Part shown: positions 33,701 to 43,242 of the stretch, in pieces
How positions within the stretch are numbered: position 1 is the stretch's first letter
How the letters are laid out: every line of letters starts with the position of its first letter
DNA from: Trichomonas vaginalis G3
Lineage: Eukaryota; Parabasalia; Trichomonadida; Trichomonadidae
DNA: 64,000 nucleotides
Assembly: GCF_026262505.1 (NCBI RefSeq)
Contig: NC_067207.1
Coordinates: 23,218,082 to 23,282,081 of the forward strand
Direction of reading: 5' to 3'
Made by a program: the position numbers and the translations under genes
Notes under the pieces: generated by a model
Told to the model about the DNA's origin: nothing
The model's input: the letters and a program-made list of their open reading frames with translations, nothing else
The model's database searches: none

Positions 33701-36274
33701 ATAGGGTTCATAATAAAGAGCCGGAACCGTATTTTCAATAACTTTAATCCTTGTGGAAGCACTTGATTCAGTATGTCCATCATTTACTTTTACATATACG
33801 TCATAGTTCAAACCATAGTCAGTACCTTCAGGAATGGTGAATTGTACATCATATTCTTTCATTTGACCTTCATGATCTAGATTTGATTTGAAAGTCTTAT
33901 ATTTTCCATTTTTGCCAAATTTTGATTGTATTGTTAATGATGAATCTGAGTAGAATCCTTGTATATTGCATTTAATAGTTCTTGTACCAACAAAATATTC
34001 AGTATATCTTGGAGTAAGGATTTCAATTTTTGGTTTCTCTCTGTTACTAACTCTAAATGTTATTGTTTGATTTGTTGAAGAAATTCCATCAATATCTGTA
34101 GACCATGCATAGTAAACATAATCACCTGCTTCTTTTGGTAGTTCAATATCATTATGGGTAAATAAAGTCGATTTCTTTGAATCAGATGTTGTAAAATGAT
34201 CTAATACTCCTGAATTTCCATTAAATGAATAATGTAAGGTTACTTTAGAGTTTAAGTCTTGATCTCCATATAAAATTTGGACTGATTGCTTGGGACTATC
34301 TGGGAAATATAAATCATTTGGTGTTGTCTGGATATTGCAAGTCGGTGCTTTTTCACCACTCACAATGATCGTAAGAATCTCTTCATTAGAACTGAAGCCA
34401 TCTGTAACCTTGACATATAATTTATTCTCGCCTAATTGAGTACTTGCTGGAATTTCTACTTGAATATCATATGTATGCGGCTCACCATTGGATTCAATTT
34501 GATCTCTATGCACACTATATTGTCCGTTTTCCCCAAGTTTCCACTCAATTTTGAACTTTTCTCCAACATCTGTTTCTGTGATTTTAGCCTGAATTGTATG
34601 AGTTCCTACATGTAATTTTGTATTTTGTGCGGTTACAAATTCAATTGAAGGAGGATTTTTGCTGATGACTTTAATTGATTTTGTTTCGCCTTCTGATGGG
34701 TTGTTTCCCTCAGAATCTGACGCCCAAACAACAAGAGTATACGTGCCTGGTGTGCCAGGAAGAACCAATTTCGAAATGGTGTAAGGTTTGGATTTTTGGT
34801 CTGCCGTAGTGGTGAAACTATCAACCTTATTCACCGTTTGGCCATTGAATTGATAATGAAGAAAAACTTTGGAACTAACATCTTTATCACCATATTTGAC
34901 TGTGATATCTATCTTATCATATATATAATAATAGTTATTCAATGTGGATGTAATTAAAACATCGGGTCTTTGCTTCCCTGATATATCAATTGTAGTTTCT
35001 ACAGGATCTGATTCTGACACTCCATCAGTAACTAGAGCTTTAACCTTAACGGGTCCAATTGGTTGCGTTTCTGGAATAGTAATCTGAAAATTCTTCTCAA
35101 ACTTCTGTCCATTATGCTGAATATTTTCTTCAATTAGTTCCAAGTTAGAACAAAGACCAGCTTTAAGAGTGAGTTTTTCATTTGCGTTTGGGTCTGTTAT
35201 TTCAACTGTGAATGTGTATTTTTCTCCGGCATGGAAGGGACCATTTACTTCCTTAAATTGAACATAAGGTCCTGTAGCTTTCTTTACAGTAAATTCATAT
35301 CTTTTATGAGAAGATTCATCTTTTCCATCAGAACACCATATTTCAATCCAATAAGCTCCTTGGTTGATGAAAGTCAACGGTCCGATCTTTCCATCGGTCT
35401 GTTGTCCCGGTTCTGAGGTTGTAAAAGGATTTAAGTTATATTTCTTTCCTTCATCATTGCTAATGATATAATAAGGAGTAACAGTATTGCCTTTATCTGG
35501 ATCACCGTATTTGAGCTGTATTTCTGGTCTTTCGTTTGTATAATATACACTCTTAGGTTCTGTTATTATAGTAAGGAGTGGCTTAGAGTTTGATTTAGGC
35601 TCATCTCCATATTTCCCGGCCCGTATCTTAAAAGATAATGTTACAGATTGACCAGGTTGAATGTCTTTTTTCCATGTAAAAGAAGCGCATGAAAAAGCAT
35701 CCTGGTTAGCGTCTGGATAGTTATCTGTAAAAAATTGAGGATTATTTCCTAAAAATATTTGTTCTATAGGTGTAACATCTACAGATCCGTCAAAGATGAA
35801 TGTATATAATGGTACACTTCGATCATCAATATCATAGAATTGCAAATACTTTCTGTTTTCACCAACATAACAAAACATTTTTTTTGGCTTTCCATTAAGT
35901 TTAAATGACCAAGCAAATGTTACTTCTCCAGTTTGTGTATCGGTTGCTGATGGATTTTTGAGAGTGATACTATATTTTTGCTCGTCAGCTGCTGAAGTTG
36001 GTTCAAATTTGGCATTGAGATCTTTTTTAAATTTATAAAATTGGCCTAAACTATATTGAGTAGTTTTTCCACCATTAAATCTAAATCGGACATCAAATCC
36101 TTTATCAGCAATATAATTATAAGGATCATTAGTTACTAAAATTGGTGAATATGTATAGCCTTCAGGATAATAATCTATTTGATTTTTTGATGAGGTTGCT
36201 GCAATGAATAAACTTAAGGGTGCACACGAGAGGATCATGTAAACTTCAGAATTTAGAACCTTATTTTTAGGCAT
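30785..36274 (-). CDS. Giant type I surface protein with alternating beta-sandwich repeats (1829 aa), start supplied by a transposon
   Basis: After a divergent N-terminal domain (about 30-235) come roughly 15 beta-rich modules of about 95 residues in two alternating types. One has YYPD, then a YGD-x-D motif, HFTTT and a WS-D-DG block; the other has VGTHTI, G-x-x-GQY, IP and YVKVTDG. They look Ig- or cadherin-like. A Thr/Pro/Glu stalk follows (about 1680-1710), then one membrane span (about 1732-1757, GGVVGVIVVLLIVAIIIAV), then a 72-residue acidic tail with a DEDPF motif that could bind endocytic adaptors. The topology suits an adhesion or surface receptor. The first 20 residues come from a TTAA-type transposon that inserted directly after the native ATG (near 37264). 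The ancestral start would read MLSLFIAATSS. The present hydrophobic leader (MILSCAPLSLFIAATSS) could still act as a signal peptide. Confidence 0.85.
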   Translation of the reverse strand: MPKNKVLNSEVYMILSCAPLSLFIAATSSKNQIDYYPEGYTYSPILVTNDPYNYIADKGFDVRFRFNGGKTTQYSLGQFYKFKKDLNAKFEPTSAADEQKYSITLKNPSATDTQTGEVTFAWSFKLNGKPKKMFCYVGENRKYLQFYDIDDRSVPLYTFIFDGSVDVTPIEQIFLGNNPQFFTDNYPDANQDAFSCASFTWKKDIQPGQSVTLSFKIRAGKYGDEPKSNSKPLLTIITEPKSVYYTNERPEIQLKYGDPDKGNTVTPYYIISNDEGKKYNLNPFTTSEPGQQTDGKIGPLTFINQGAYWIEIWCSDGKDESSHKRYEFTVKKATGPYVQFKEVNGPFHAGEKYTFTVEITDPNANEKLTLKAGLCSNLELIEENIQHNGQKFEKNFQITIPETQPIGPVKVKALVTDGVSESDPVETTIDISGKQRPDVLITSTLNNYYYIYDKIDITVKYGDKDVSSKVFLHYQFNGQTVNKVDSFTTTADQKSKPYTISKLVLPGTPGTYTLVVWASDSEGNNPSEGETKSIKVISKNPPSIEFVTAQNTKLHVGTHTIQAKITETDVGEKFKIEWKLGENGQYSVHRDQIESNGEPHTYDIQVEIPASTQLGENKLYVKVTDGFSSNEEILTIIVSGEKAPTCNIQTTPNDLYFPDSPKQSVQILYGDQDLNSKVTLHYSFNGNSGVLDHFTTSDSKKSTLFTHNDIELPKEAGDYVYYAWSTDIDGISSTNQTITFRVSNREKPKIEILTPRYTEYFVGTRTIKCNIQGFYSDSSLTIQSKFGKNGKYKTFKSNLDHEGQMKEYDVQFTIPEGTDYGLNYDVYVKVNDGHTESSASTRIKVIENTVPALYYEPYDYRSLYFPGDLFDSITITYGDDNPGVELHLYQIYLGDEKEIDHFTPTKENSAKSFPIQRFNVPRDPGDYDIEYYVIDSEGVRSYEGDCVISFTVEEDAKPTIEIATPQDQKYAAGSRRNEIYIYGEDENKYETLHIYTKIGENGEYKEVKTFDNRYLSDYETTVLFDVPSNLEIGSSYLLYIKVSDGKNSNEATLRFSVIGVYNPTCSILTVMEEKYRPTNEKYSLQIKYGDKDFGKLIHLYYRFNGKEEEINSFTPTSDNPTATFNHEEISVPNAEGTYIYEAWSVDYEGNKSPVAKFTFNVKRDLPDLKINTPSGQKRYPGTYKLDISVTDSNTDGSFTIGTKIGDTGDYYNSLLYQPITGSSQDFRPDVVIATTTEPGTYKLWVKVSNSFNQVEKYIEVIVLKNTVPEVTRQTYLRDTYETEETIPEIEFTYGDDQPDQTISLYYQLPGQFEIRFDFFTTTEAVKHKNAKLENFKLPAEPGEFYMEVFARDSSHAKSQIIEIRFTLYVEYKPELTILTLPNQKYAQGTTQNFDLKIKDKNTHQAIRIRARLGDDGEFFHNSNAPFEREEEFNHAAEFIIPRNTKPGQYNLYFHITDGKAEVSEHIPIIVTGKKKPTCKIQTTPFQVYYPDKATTTVKISYGDDDFGSTVTLWYKFNNVEKAVNHFTTTDEITSAEETINEISIPTDEGNYIFEAWSMDIDGDKSIVDAIVFHMKQRIPPTLKFETAAQTKFLVGKSHGIDIKFSGATVEDKLSIKYRLGETGDYIVFKTGITHTGAEIEEKIPFDIPIDYQVGVVPFYVEISDGHKETTLSLNIEVIPPPRTPEETPIETPKETPQESPQETPKETLLPNEELQDGEGDDPAKQKGGNKGAVIGGVVGVIVVLLIVAIIIAVVIIIKKKGDNEGAQANGSDFELDETVIHRAPEQETATKDDPIAGTGFDEDPFHESDGGKDDSFNYKIDDDDDESQV

Positions 36275-37259
36275 TATCTTGGCTACCTATTTCGGCTCGA
36301 AAAGCAAAAAATATCAAAAAATACAACTTGACTCCATTATGACCCTTTCATGGAGGTAGTTTTTATCCGCTAGTATTTTCCCTTTGAATCTCTTTACAAT
36401 TCGAAATCAAATTCAAAACTCAGTAGAAGAAAGGAAGAATCGACTTACTACGGTTGTAATACGAATAAATACATATATTTAATTATTTTTATTTACATAA
36501 TAATTGTTTGAAGCTCATATTCCATCAAATTTTTAAATAAAAACATTAAAATGTTGAAAATGTTCATATATTTTAATAGGGTTTTGGCACTTTATTGAGG
36601 AATTACTACATACATAGTCGAACTGAACTTGATATTTTGAAATTTAAATTATTTATCAAAATTAAAATTTAACTTGAAATTTATAATTATTTAGTCATAT
36701 TTTGCATAATTCTAAGTAGATTTTGTAAAAAATCAAGAAAGAAAAATTTTAACGTGCTTTATTTTTTCTTTTTTATAATAATACATATTATTATATAATT
36801 AACATATTCATAATGTTTCACCCTTTCAAAAATATAATCCTCCTCCTCTCAAATAAACGTACATACGGGTGGCCTCTTTTTTCAAAAAATTAAAATTTGA
36901 AATTTTGGGCTCAAATATTAGAGATTTTTTCAACCTTCAACGATATATGTTGTCTATATCAGACCTCCTTTCTTTTTGATACTTAACATTGTTCCTAAAT
37001 CTTAGCCGTTAAGGCTGTTCTGAAAATATTTTTTTTTTCGAAAAAATTCGAAAAAAATTCTTAAAATTCAAAAATCCCTTAATTCCTGAGGATTTTGGAA
37101 AAAAGTTTTTACATGAACATGTGTATATTATATGAAGTATATTGATAAGGTAAAAATCAAATTTTATTGCATATTCATCGAGAAAATAAACTAACGAATC
37201 CCTCAAAATTGAGAGGGTAATCCTCCTCCTCTCAAATAAACGTACATACGGGTGCGCCC
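36218..37259 (-). mobile_element. TTAA-flanked non-autonomous DNA transposon, copy 2 (extended, 1042 bp)
   Basis: 36218-36873 is nearly identical, in inverse orientation, to the 657-bp element at 14763. TTAA lies at 36214-36217 and 37260-37263. Unlike copy 1 it carries a further 386 bp, so that the end block (beginning AATCCTCCTCCTCTCAAATA and running to ACGGGTG) occurs twice, ending at 36873 and again at about 37254. Either two family members are joined or this is a longer variant with a duplicated end. The element encodes the first residues of the surface protein at 30785. No transposase is present. Confidence 0.85.
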
Positions 37260-37263
37260 TTAA

Positions 37264-38349
37264 CATGTATTGAATTAAAAATGTTGAAGATAAAAAATTT
37301 GAATATCTATTGAAAATTAATTTATTATTCATATTTTAAAATTGAGATCGAGAAAATATGTTAAACAAATTTTAAAAGTTTTTGCAAATTACCTCAGACT
37401 TTTCAGAGGATTGAATGGCAACTCAATCTTCTGAAATAGTCTGTGGTAATTTTTAGTCTCTACACTATTTCAATATAAGCTCCATTTTTAAACAGTTTTT
37501 AAAAATCGAGCATTGAAAAGTGTGATGAGACTTTTATATTTTTCCATAGTTAAAATTGAAAGAAGATGTCAAATAAATTTGAGTAAATTGAAAATTGAAG
37601 AAAAAGTTTTATGTACATTAGATAATGTGTAATATTTTGATATGTAAATACATTTAGCTTAAAATAATTTTATAAATAAATCAACTGAAAAATCGAAATA
37701 GTAATAAGATGTCTCATATAACATTGATAATTATTAGGATAAAATTGTATTTCAAAAAATTTGAGATAAAATAGTCGGTTATTATTGAATTTTATAGTTT
37801 GTATCAAATATGCGAAATATTCTTTCTTTAAAGCAAACTGAAAATGGAGTTTATAAAGGATAAACACTAACATCTCAAATAATATAAAATGTCAAAAAAT
37901 TTTCAATGTACAATTTTTTATAAATAAATTGAATGCAAAATTTCGATAAAAGACAAATATGAATGATAGTACAATCTTCAATAATAATTTGATTTAATAA
38001 ATAAGTAAATTACAATCAAATTACTTTTGAAATAAAAAAGAATTGAATTAATACGAGAAAATTCTGAACATAAATCTAAATTTGATGCATTGAAAATGGT
38101 AAAAACAAATAAGCATTTTTTTTCGGCGACTTGTTGAAATTAAATAATATTCAATTTTTGATAACTAGTAAAATAACGGTCTCCCAACGATTTTATGCTA
38201 ATATATTTTAAAATAATTTATGAGAAAACGAATAATATATTATCGTTTCGTATAAAGTTTTATGGTTTTGATTCCTAGAGTCGGCCCAAAACTTACTCGT
38301 CGAATGGGATCCCAAATTTGTATCATTTTATATTATTCCTCACTTTTTT
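37264..38349. other. Intergenic flank with one imperfect hairpin
   Basis: AT-rich DNA between the TTAA element and the Maverick. It contains the native ATG and leader of the surface-protein gene at its left edge (TCAATACATG read on the minus strand) and an imperfect hairpin at 37386-37452. No convincing gene. Confidence 0.5.
37386..37452. repeat. Imperfect microRNA-precursor-like hairpin
   Basis: About 30 paired bases per arm with a few mismatches and one bulge, around an 8-base loop ATGGCAAC. The left arm begins AAATTACCTCAGACT and the right arm ends AGTCTGTGGTAATTT. Size and imperfections resemble a microRNA precursor. It stands alone, about 19 kb from the five-hairpin array, and shares no sequence with it. 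Confidence 0.6.
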
Positions 38350-38355
38350 TAGATT
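38350..38355. repeat. Left target-site duplication of the Maverick (TAGATT)
   Basis: A perfect 6-bp copy matches 59741-59746 immediately outside the other terminus, the length usual for Maverick/Polinton insertion. Confidence 0.9.
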
Positions 38356-38529
38356 AATAGTATATGATGTGGGTTGTGTGACTTTTTTTGTAATCGTAAG
38401 AATTCTCACATAATTGAATGATTTTTGAACATACTTCCGAATAGCAGATTTTAAAAATTTATGAATAATTTATAAAAAGTTTTTATTCCTACAATTCCTA
38501 TATTACCATTAATAAAAAGAATATATTTT
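38356..38529 (+). repeat. Left terminal inverted repeat of the Maverick
   Basis: 174 bp starting AATAGTATATGATGTGGG; identical to the reverse complement of 59567-59740 except at position 2. Confidence 0.95.
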
Positions 38530-38717
38530 ATAATAGTTTCATTTCGAACATGTTAAAATTTATCTGCATTTCGAAAAATTTTATTATAAATGATAATATA
38601 ATTTATTAAATTAATATATAACTTATGAATTTTTACTTTTTGTATGAAATAAAATTTAGTATTAATAAAGTTATAAAATAAATTGGTGCATGTTAGATGT
38701 AAATAAGATATAAAAAG

Positions 38718-39110
38718 GTGTTTATGAATACTTTAGCAGAACTTCTACTGGTAGAGTTTATACTGGCAGAACTTCTACTGGTAGAGTTTATACTGGCAGA
38801 ACTTCTACTGGCAGAACTTCTACTGGTAGAGTTTATACTGGCAGAACTTCTACTGTTTCCCTCAAAATTGAATACTTTAGCAGAACTTCTACTGGTAGAG
38901 TTTATACTGGCAGAACTTCTACTGGTAGAGTTTATACTGGCAGAACTTCTACTGTTTCCCTCAAAATTGAATACTTTAGCAGAACTTCTACTGGTAGAGT
39001 TTATACTGGCAGAACTTCTACTGGCAGAGTTTATACTGGCAGAACTTCTACTAGTAAAGTTTCTACTGGTAGAACTTCTACTGGCAGAATTTCTACTGGT
39101 TATATATGGT
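38718..39110. repeat. Minisatellite inside the Maverick's left end
   Basis: Built from 15-bp units (GCAGAACTTCTACTG alternating with GTAGAGTTTATACTG), with a longer repeat set off by TTTCCCTCAAAATTGAATAC blocks. Because 15 is a multiple of 3, both strands stay open for about 147 codons (LAELLLVEFI on plus, INSTSRSSAS on minus). This is probably a by-product of the repeat, not a gene. Confidence 0.9.
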
Positions 39111-39250
39111 GTCAATTTTTTAAAAAATTTTGAATTCAATGAGTTATATCAAAAATAAAATTCTTGAATAGAGTAAAAAAATTTAAATAATTTATTTAAA
39201 TATTTTCTTCTGACATTTTTGAATAATTTATTTTTTTAATTCGTAAGAAA

Positions 39251-39730
39251 ATGAGTGGATCAAGATTCGTAACCGTCAATCAATTAATGGATGCTCTTTC
39301 ACCAATTCTTGAAAATGTTAAACAAGTAGATGTTTATTTCGATGATTATGTAGAAAGTTTATATTATAAAGGTAAACATAATATTAAACCCATTGCTTTT
39401 GCATTTGATAATAAATTAATTGAAAATGCAAAAATTTGGGAATTAATTCCAGATATTGAATATATAACGAATATAACTAATAAATGGTTCAAACGAATTC
39501 CAACCACAAAAGTTCTTTGTAAATTAATGATCAAAACCGAGGCCAAAGAATTTCATGAATTTACATATCATCCAAATAAAGTTTCAGAACTAGAAAATGA
39601 AAAACTTCAGAAAAAATTAAACGATAGACTTTCAAATGATCGTATTGAAAAAATAAATAAACTAGCAGAAGTTGCATTTAATAATGAAATATTTGATGAA
39701 TATAACCTTGAACTCAGTGATGGGCTTTAA
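39251..39730 (+). CDS. Maverick protein of unknown function (159 aa)
   Basis: Looks whole. First gene at the left end of the element, charged and helical, starting MSGSRFVTVNQLMDALSPIL. It is preceded by the T/A-rich leader motif shared by the element's genes. No family recognised. A double-hairpin module overlaps its 3' end. Confidence 0.6.
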   Translation: MSGSRFVTVNQLMDALSPILENVKQVDVYFDDYVESLYYKGKHNIKPIAFAFDNKLIENAKIWELIPDIEYITNITNKWFKRIPTTKVLCKLMIKTEAKEFHEFTYHPNKVSELENEKLQKKLNDRLSNDRIEKINKLAEVAFNNEIFDEYNLELSDGL

Positions 39731-39750
39731 GGACCCGGGCTCAACGAGTC
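39723..39750. repeat. Double-hairpin module, copy 1 (degenerate)
   Basis: 28 bp, GC-rich. The second half folds as GGCTC-AAC-GAGTC; the first half is weak. Confidence 0.5.
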
Positions 39751-39863
39751 ATGATTTATGAAATCAATTATTTGATTTATTCTCTTCAATAATTTCTATT
39801 CTTTTTGTTAAATCATCTATTTTCATTAATGAGGTGATTCTTGATTGAGGAATAGATTTCAAA

Positions 39864-40106
39864 CTAAACCACTCCTTTTATTTTTGAAATTTTGAATCCA
39901 TCAACTTTAAACATTTTATTCAATTTACACGTTGTCAATTCTTCAAATAATTTTTTATTATTAGCATAATAGTCATTAAATTCTTCAACAGATGAAAAAA
40001 TTTTTATTTCAGTAATTGGTTTAACAACGTTTATTTTTTGTTGAACATTTTCACTTTCATTTATTTCTTCCTCCTCTGTTTCATTTATTTTTAAAATTGG
40101 TTTCAT
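39864..40106 (-). CDS. Small Maverick protein of unknown function (80 aa)
   Basis: Short acidic frame beginning MKPILKINETEEEEINE, opposite in direction to its neighbours but with the same T/A-rich leader. No domain recognised. It may be a real small gene of the element. Confidence 0.4.
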   Translation of the reverse strand: MKPILKINETEEEEINESENVQQKINVVKPITEIKIFSSVEEFNDYYANNKKLFEELTTCKLNKMFKVDGFKISKIKGVV

Positions 40107-40172
40107 TTATCATTAAATAAAAATTAGAATATAAGTGATGAAATATATTTTTTAATTAATATTAAATCAGAA

Positions 40173-40647
40173 ATGGCGGCAGGATTCTTTAAAAAATTAT
40201 GGGATGGAATTAAGAAAGCTGCGGGTTGGGTTCATAAAAGATTATTAAACCCATTGCAAACTTTTTGGCACCAGTAGCGAAAACGGCAGGAACTATCATA
40301 GGTGGAGTATTAGGTACTAAAGCAGGTAATCCGGCGATGGGAGCACAAGCAGGTAACGCAATTGGTGGAATAGCTGAAGGAATACTTAATAAAATAGGGG
40401 TAGATAGTGGAAAAATAAATAAATATTATTTTTATCTTAGTATCGGTTGAAGTCTTTGATAAACTTTTTCTCCTTTATTTAATATTTCTCTTATTGGGGC
40501 AGCTTTTGGTGTTATTGATTCAGCAACGTCACTAATTGCTTCTTTATTCTTAAATATCCAATTTGCTCCTTTCTTTATTGTTTCCCAAACTTTATGCGCT
40601 CCTCTTTTTACTTTATCCCATAATTTCTTAAAGAATCCTGCAGCCAT
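40173..40647. pseudogene. Pair of convergent small amphipathic proteins of the Maverick
   Basis: Two facing genes both start MAAGFFKKLWD and continue as basic amphipathic helices. The plus-strand one also has a Gly/Ala-rich hydrophobic part, and part of the pair is broken. Small amphipathic, membrane-active proteins encoded next to the capsid gene recall adenovirus pVI-like cement or membrane-lytic proteins. That functional reading is inference from position and composition. Confidence 0.5.
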
Positions 40648-40715
40648 AGTTGATTATTTCATTAAAATTAAAAATTCATTTTCATCTTTTAATTTTGATT
40701 TTTTATTTATAATAA

Positions 40716-42355
40716 ATGACGACTAACTATTTGGTGCCAAACACTAAACCGATTAATGGAAATGTGTTTCATTCATTCGAAAAGATAAATGAAATATTCG
40801 CAAAGAATGACGGTAGAAGATATTATAGAGAACTTGAAAGTTCATGCTATGACTCTGATGCTCCATATTTTGATGATAAACAAACTCATTTAAGAATTAC
40901 AAATCCGGCTCATGATGTGAACCAATTAGGTGACACATATATTAAACGCAAAGTTAAAGCAACTCTAGTTTCAAATAAAGCTTTCACATGTGATGCCGCT
41001 TTTAAATGCATGCGTTTATTCGTTGGTTACAAATCATCAAATCAAAGCTTTAAACAATTAGAAGTAGAAACCGAAAGAGGTGATGCCGGTTATCTTCAGA
41101 TGGATTGCGCCCGTGAATCTTTCGCATTTGCAACATATAAACCAAAATCAGAAAGGAAAGTTAAAAAGTTTGTTCATTCGTTATATAATAATGTTCAAAA
41201 ATATGATAACTCAGTATGTGGTAAATATATTGACCCTTCAGAAGTTTTCAAGAAGCAAATGAAGAAGTTGATGTCACTTTTGATATGATTATTCCGGTAA
41301 ATGATTTGTTAGCATTTCAGGCGTTCGATGATTATCCTAAATCATTTGGTGAAATCATTCTTAAATATTATGTTTTCAGGGATACTTTAGTATTTTGTCA
41401 GGTTGACCCGTTAAGAGTTGCTGATTTACAAAATTACGTTTATGAAAAGATAACTGATGAAAATTATGAAAAGATTATGAATCATGTTTATAAATATGAT
41501 CGCAAATTCCAACAAATCGGACTTCCTACCAAATTAATTACAAGCTTAGCCGCTACATCTGCTGACGCAACAGTTGATAACGTTATTATTTCATGCACAA
41601 AGATGGAAGTTTTAGAGGATAAATGCATTACACCAGGATACGGTTTAATTGAAGAATCAGTTAAAGCAATACCACGTTTATTCAGTAAGGAAGATCCATT
41701 CATGATTCCAGCTCAACATATTGACGTTCGTTCACTAAATGGAGGTTGCATCACTCCTGAAGGTATTAGCTCAGATTTCTCATACGCTCTTCATAATGTT
41801 ACAGATGTTGTGTTAACATTTCCGAAGAATGCAATGCAAAGAACAGTTTTAGAAAATCCAATGCTTCGAGGTCTTCAGGTCACTATAGATTCCAGAAACT
41901 TCCCCGATCAAGCGATGACCACAGTGGGTGACATATTCTTTACACGTATGCTTCAAGCTTCTGATTTAGATGGAGTGAATGAATGCACGGAAGAATACGA
42001 GGACTCATTAACTAGACCACTGAATGATGATAATGGCAAGCCATTAGCTAGAACATGGAAAGACCAAACTTCATTCTTATGCACTATTCCAGTTCAACGT
42101 GATGGAGCGGGTATATTCTTTGATGGATTAGAAACTTTCAATTCACAAGTTACAGTACAAGTGAAAGCTTATCCAATCATTCAGGGTGAAAATGACACTT
42201 ACTGTTCAAAGGTGACAAATCCTCCTCAGGTTTGGTTTACTAGGACTACGTATTGGACATGGACACCGGATGAAGGTTTGAAATATCATCCAACAGGTAC
42301 ACCACCACAGTATAGAAGTTCATATGATGAAATATTGATGAATAGAAATGTTTAA
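40716..42355 (+). pseudogene. Major capsid protein region of the Maverick (double jelly-roll), broken
   Basis: Position, size (about 1.6 kb) and beta-rich sequence match the double jelly-roll major capsid protein of Polintons. Examples are the stretches around FTCDAAFKCMRLFVGYK and TPGYGLIEESVKAIPR, and the near-terminal VWFTRTTYWTWTPDEG. It lies just upstream of the packaging ATPase, as is usual. Not a single open frame. Assigned by context and fold-like pattern without a search. Confidence 0.7.
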
Positions 42356-42379
42356 AATTATAAATTTATTTTTGATTAA

Positions 42380-43204
42380 ATGGATTTAAATTCATCCACC
42401 CCTTATGAAGAATTAGCGGAGTATATAATACATACGTAGATGATATGATTAATGAAGCATTGAGTGATAATAGAAATGCTCTATCTAAGGAAAAATTAAT
42501 GAAAATTCCATATTCTGAATGTTACTTAAATTCAATCACTGCAGCAATTGGTAAACAAAATAAAGGTAAAACATTAACGATATTAAAACAAATTATCATT
42601 ATTGCTAACACTTCCCCCTATTCACATGTGTTAATTTATATCAACCGTTCAGGTTCACCTTCAGATGATACATTTGAATCTTTAAAGCATTTAATCAAAA
42701 TTCCAATTATTTATTTATCACAAGAAGAAGCAGAAGATTATTTAAAAAACTTTTTAATGTATAAAGAATTATATAATACAATCAAGAAGCAAGGATTAGA
42801 GGATAAAATTATTGATAAACAACGGGATGAATTATTTGAAACACTTTCTATTTCAAATTTTGATAAAGAATTTTTGCATTCACTAATTTTTCTAGATGAT
42901 GCCGTGAAATCAAAACTAATAACAAATGAGAAATCATATTTTAATCATTATTAACTCAATGTCGACACATTCAGTGTTCATTCTTTATGGCTGTTCAATA
43001 TTTCAAAGCATTAAGCACAAACATTAAATCAAACCTGTCACCCTTTTCATTTTCAGTGGTTTTAGTCGTCAACAGTTGAACGTTATGCTTTATCAAGTGA
43101 ATTTACCAATGAGCATTAATGAACTTTACACACAATATCACAATTAGGAGAACATGGAAAAATAATAGTTGATTTAAATAAAGGAAGTGTTAAATTTGAT
43201 TAAC
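42380..43204 (+). pseudogene. Packaging ATPase region of the Maverick (FtsK/HerA, A32-like), broken
   Basis: A Walker A motif (GKQNKGKT) and a Walker B motif (LIFLDDA) at the right spacing identify the genome-packaging ATPase family shared by Polintons, virophages and poxvirus A32. It would pump element DNA into capsids. It directly follows the capsid region on the same strand. Confidence 0.75.
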
Positions 43205-43242
43205 TTTTTATAATTAATTTTTATTTTTTATTTATAATTAAA

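Noticed and set aside
38693-39158. Two long overlapping frames on opposite strands at the Maverick's left end
   Set aside because: Both are by-products of 15-bp repeats, with low-complexity translations.
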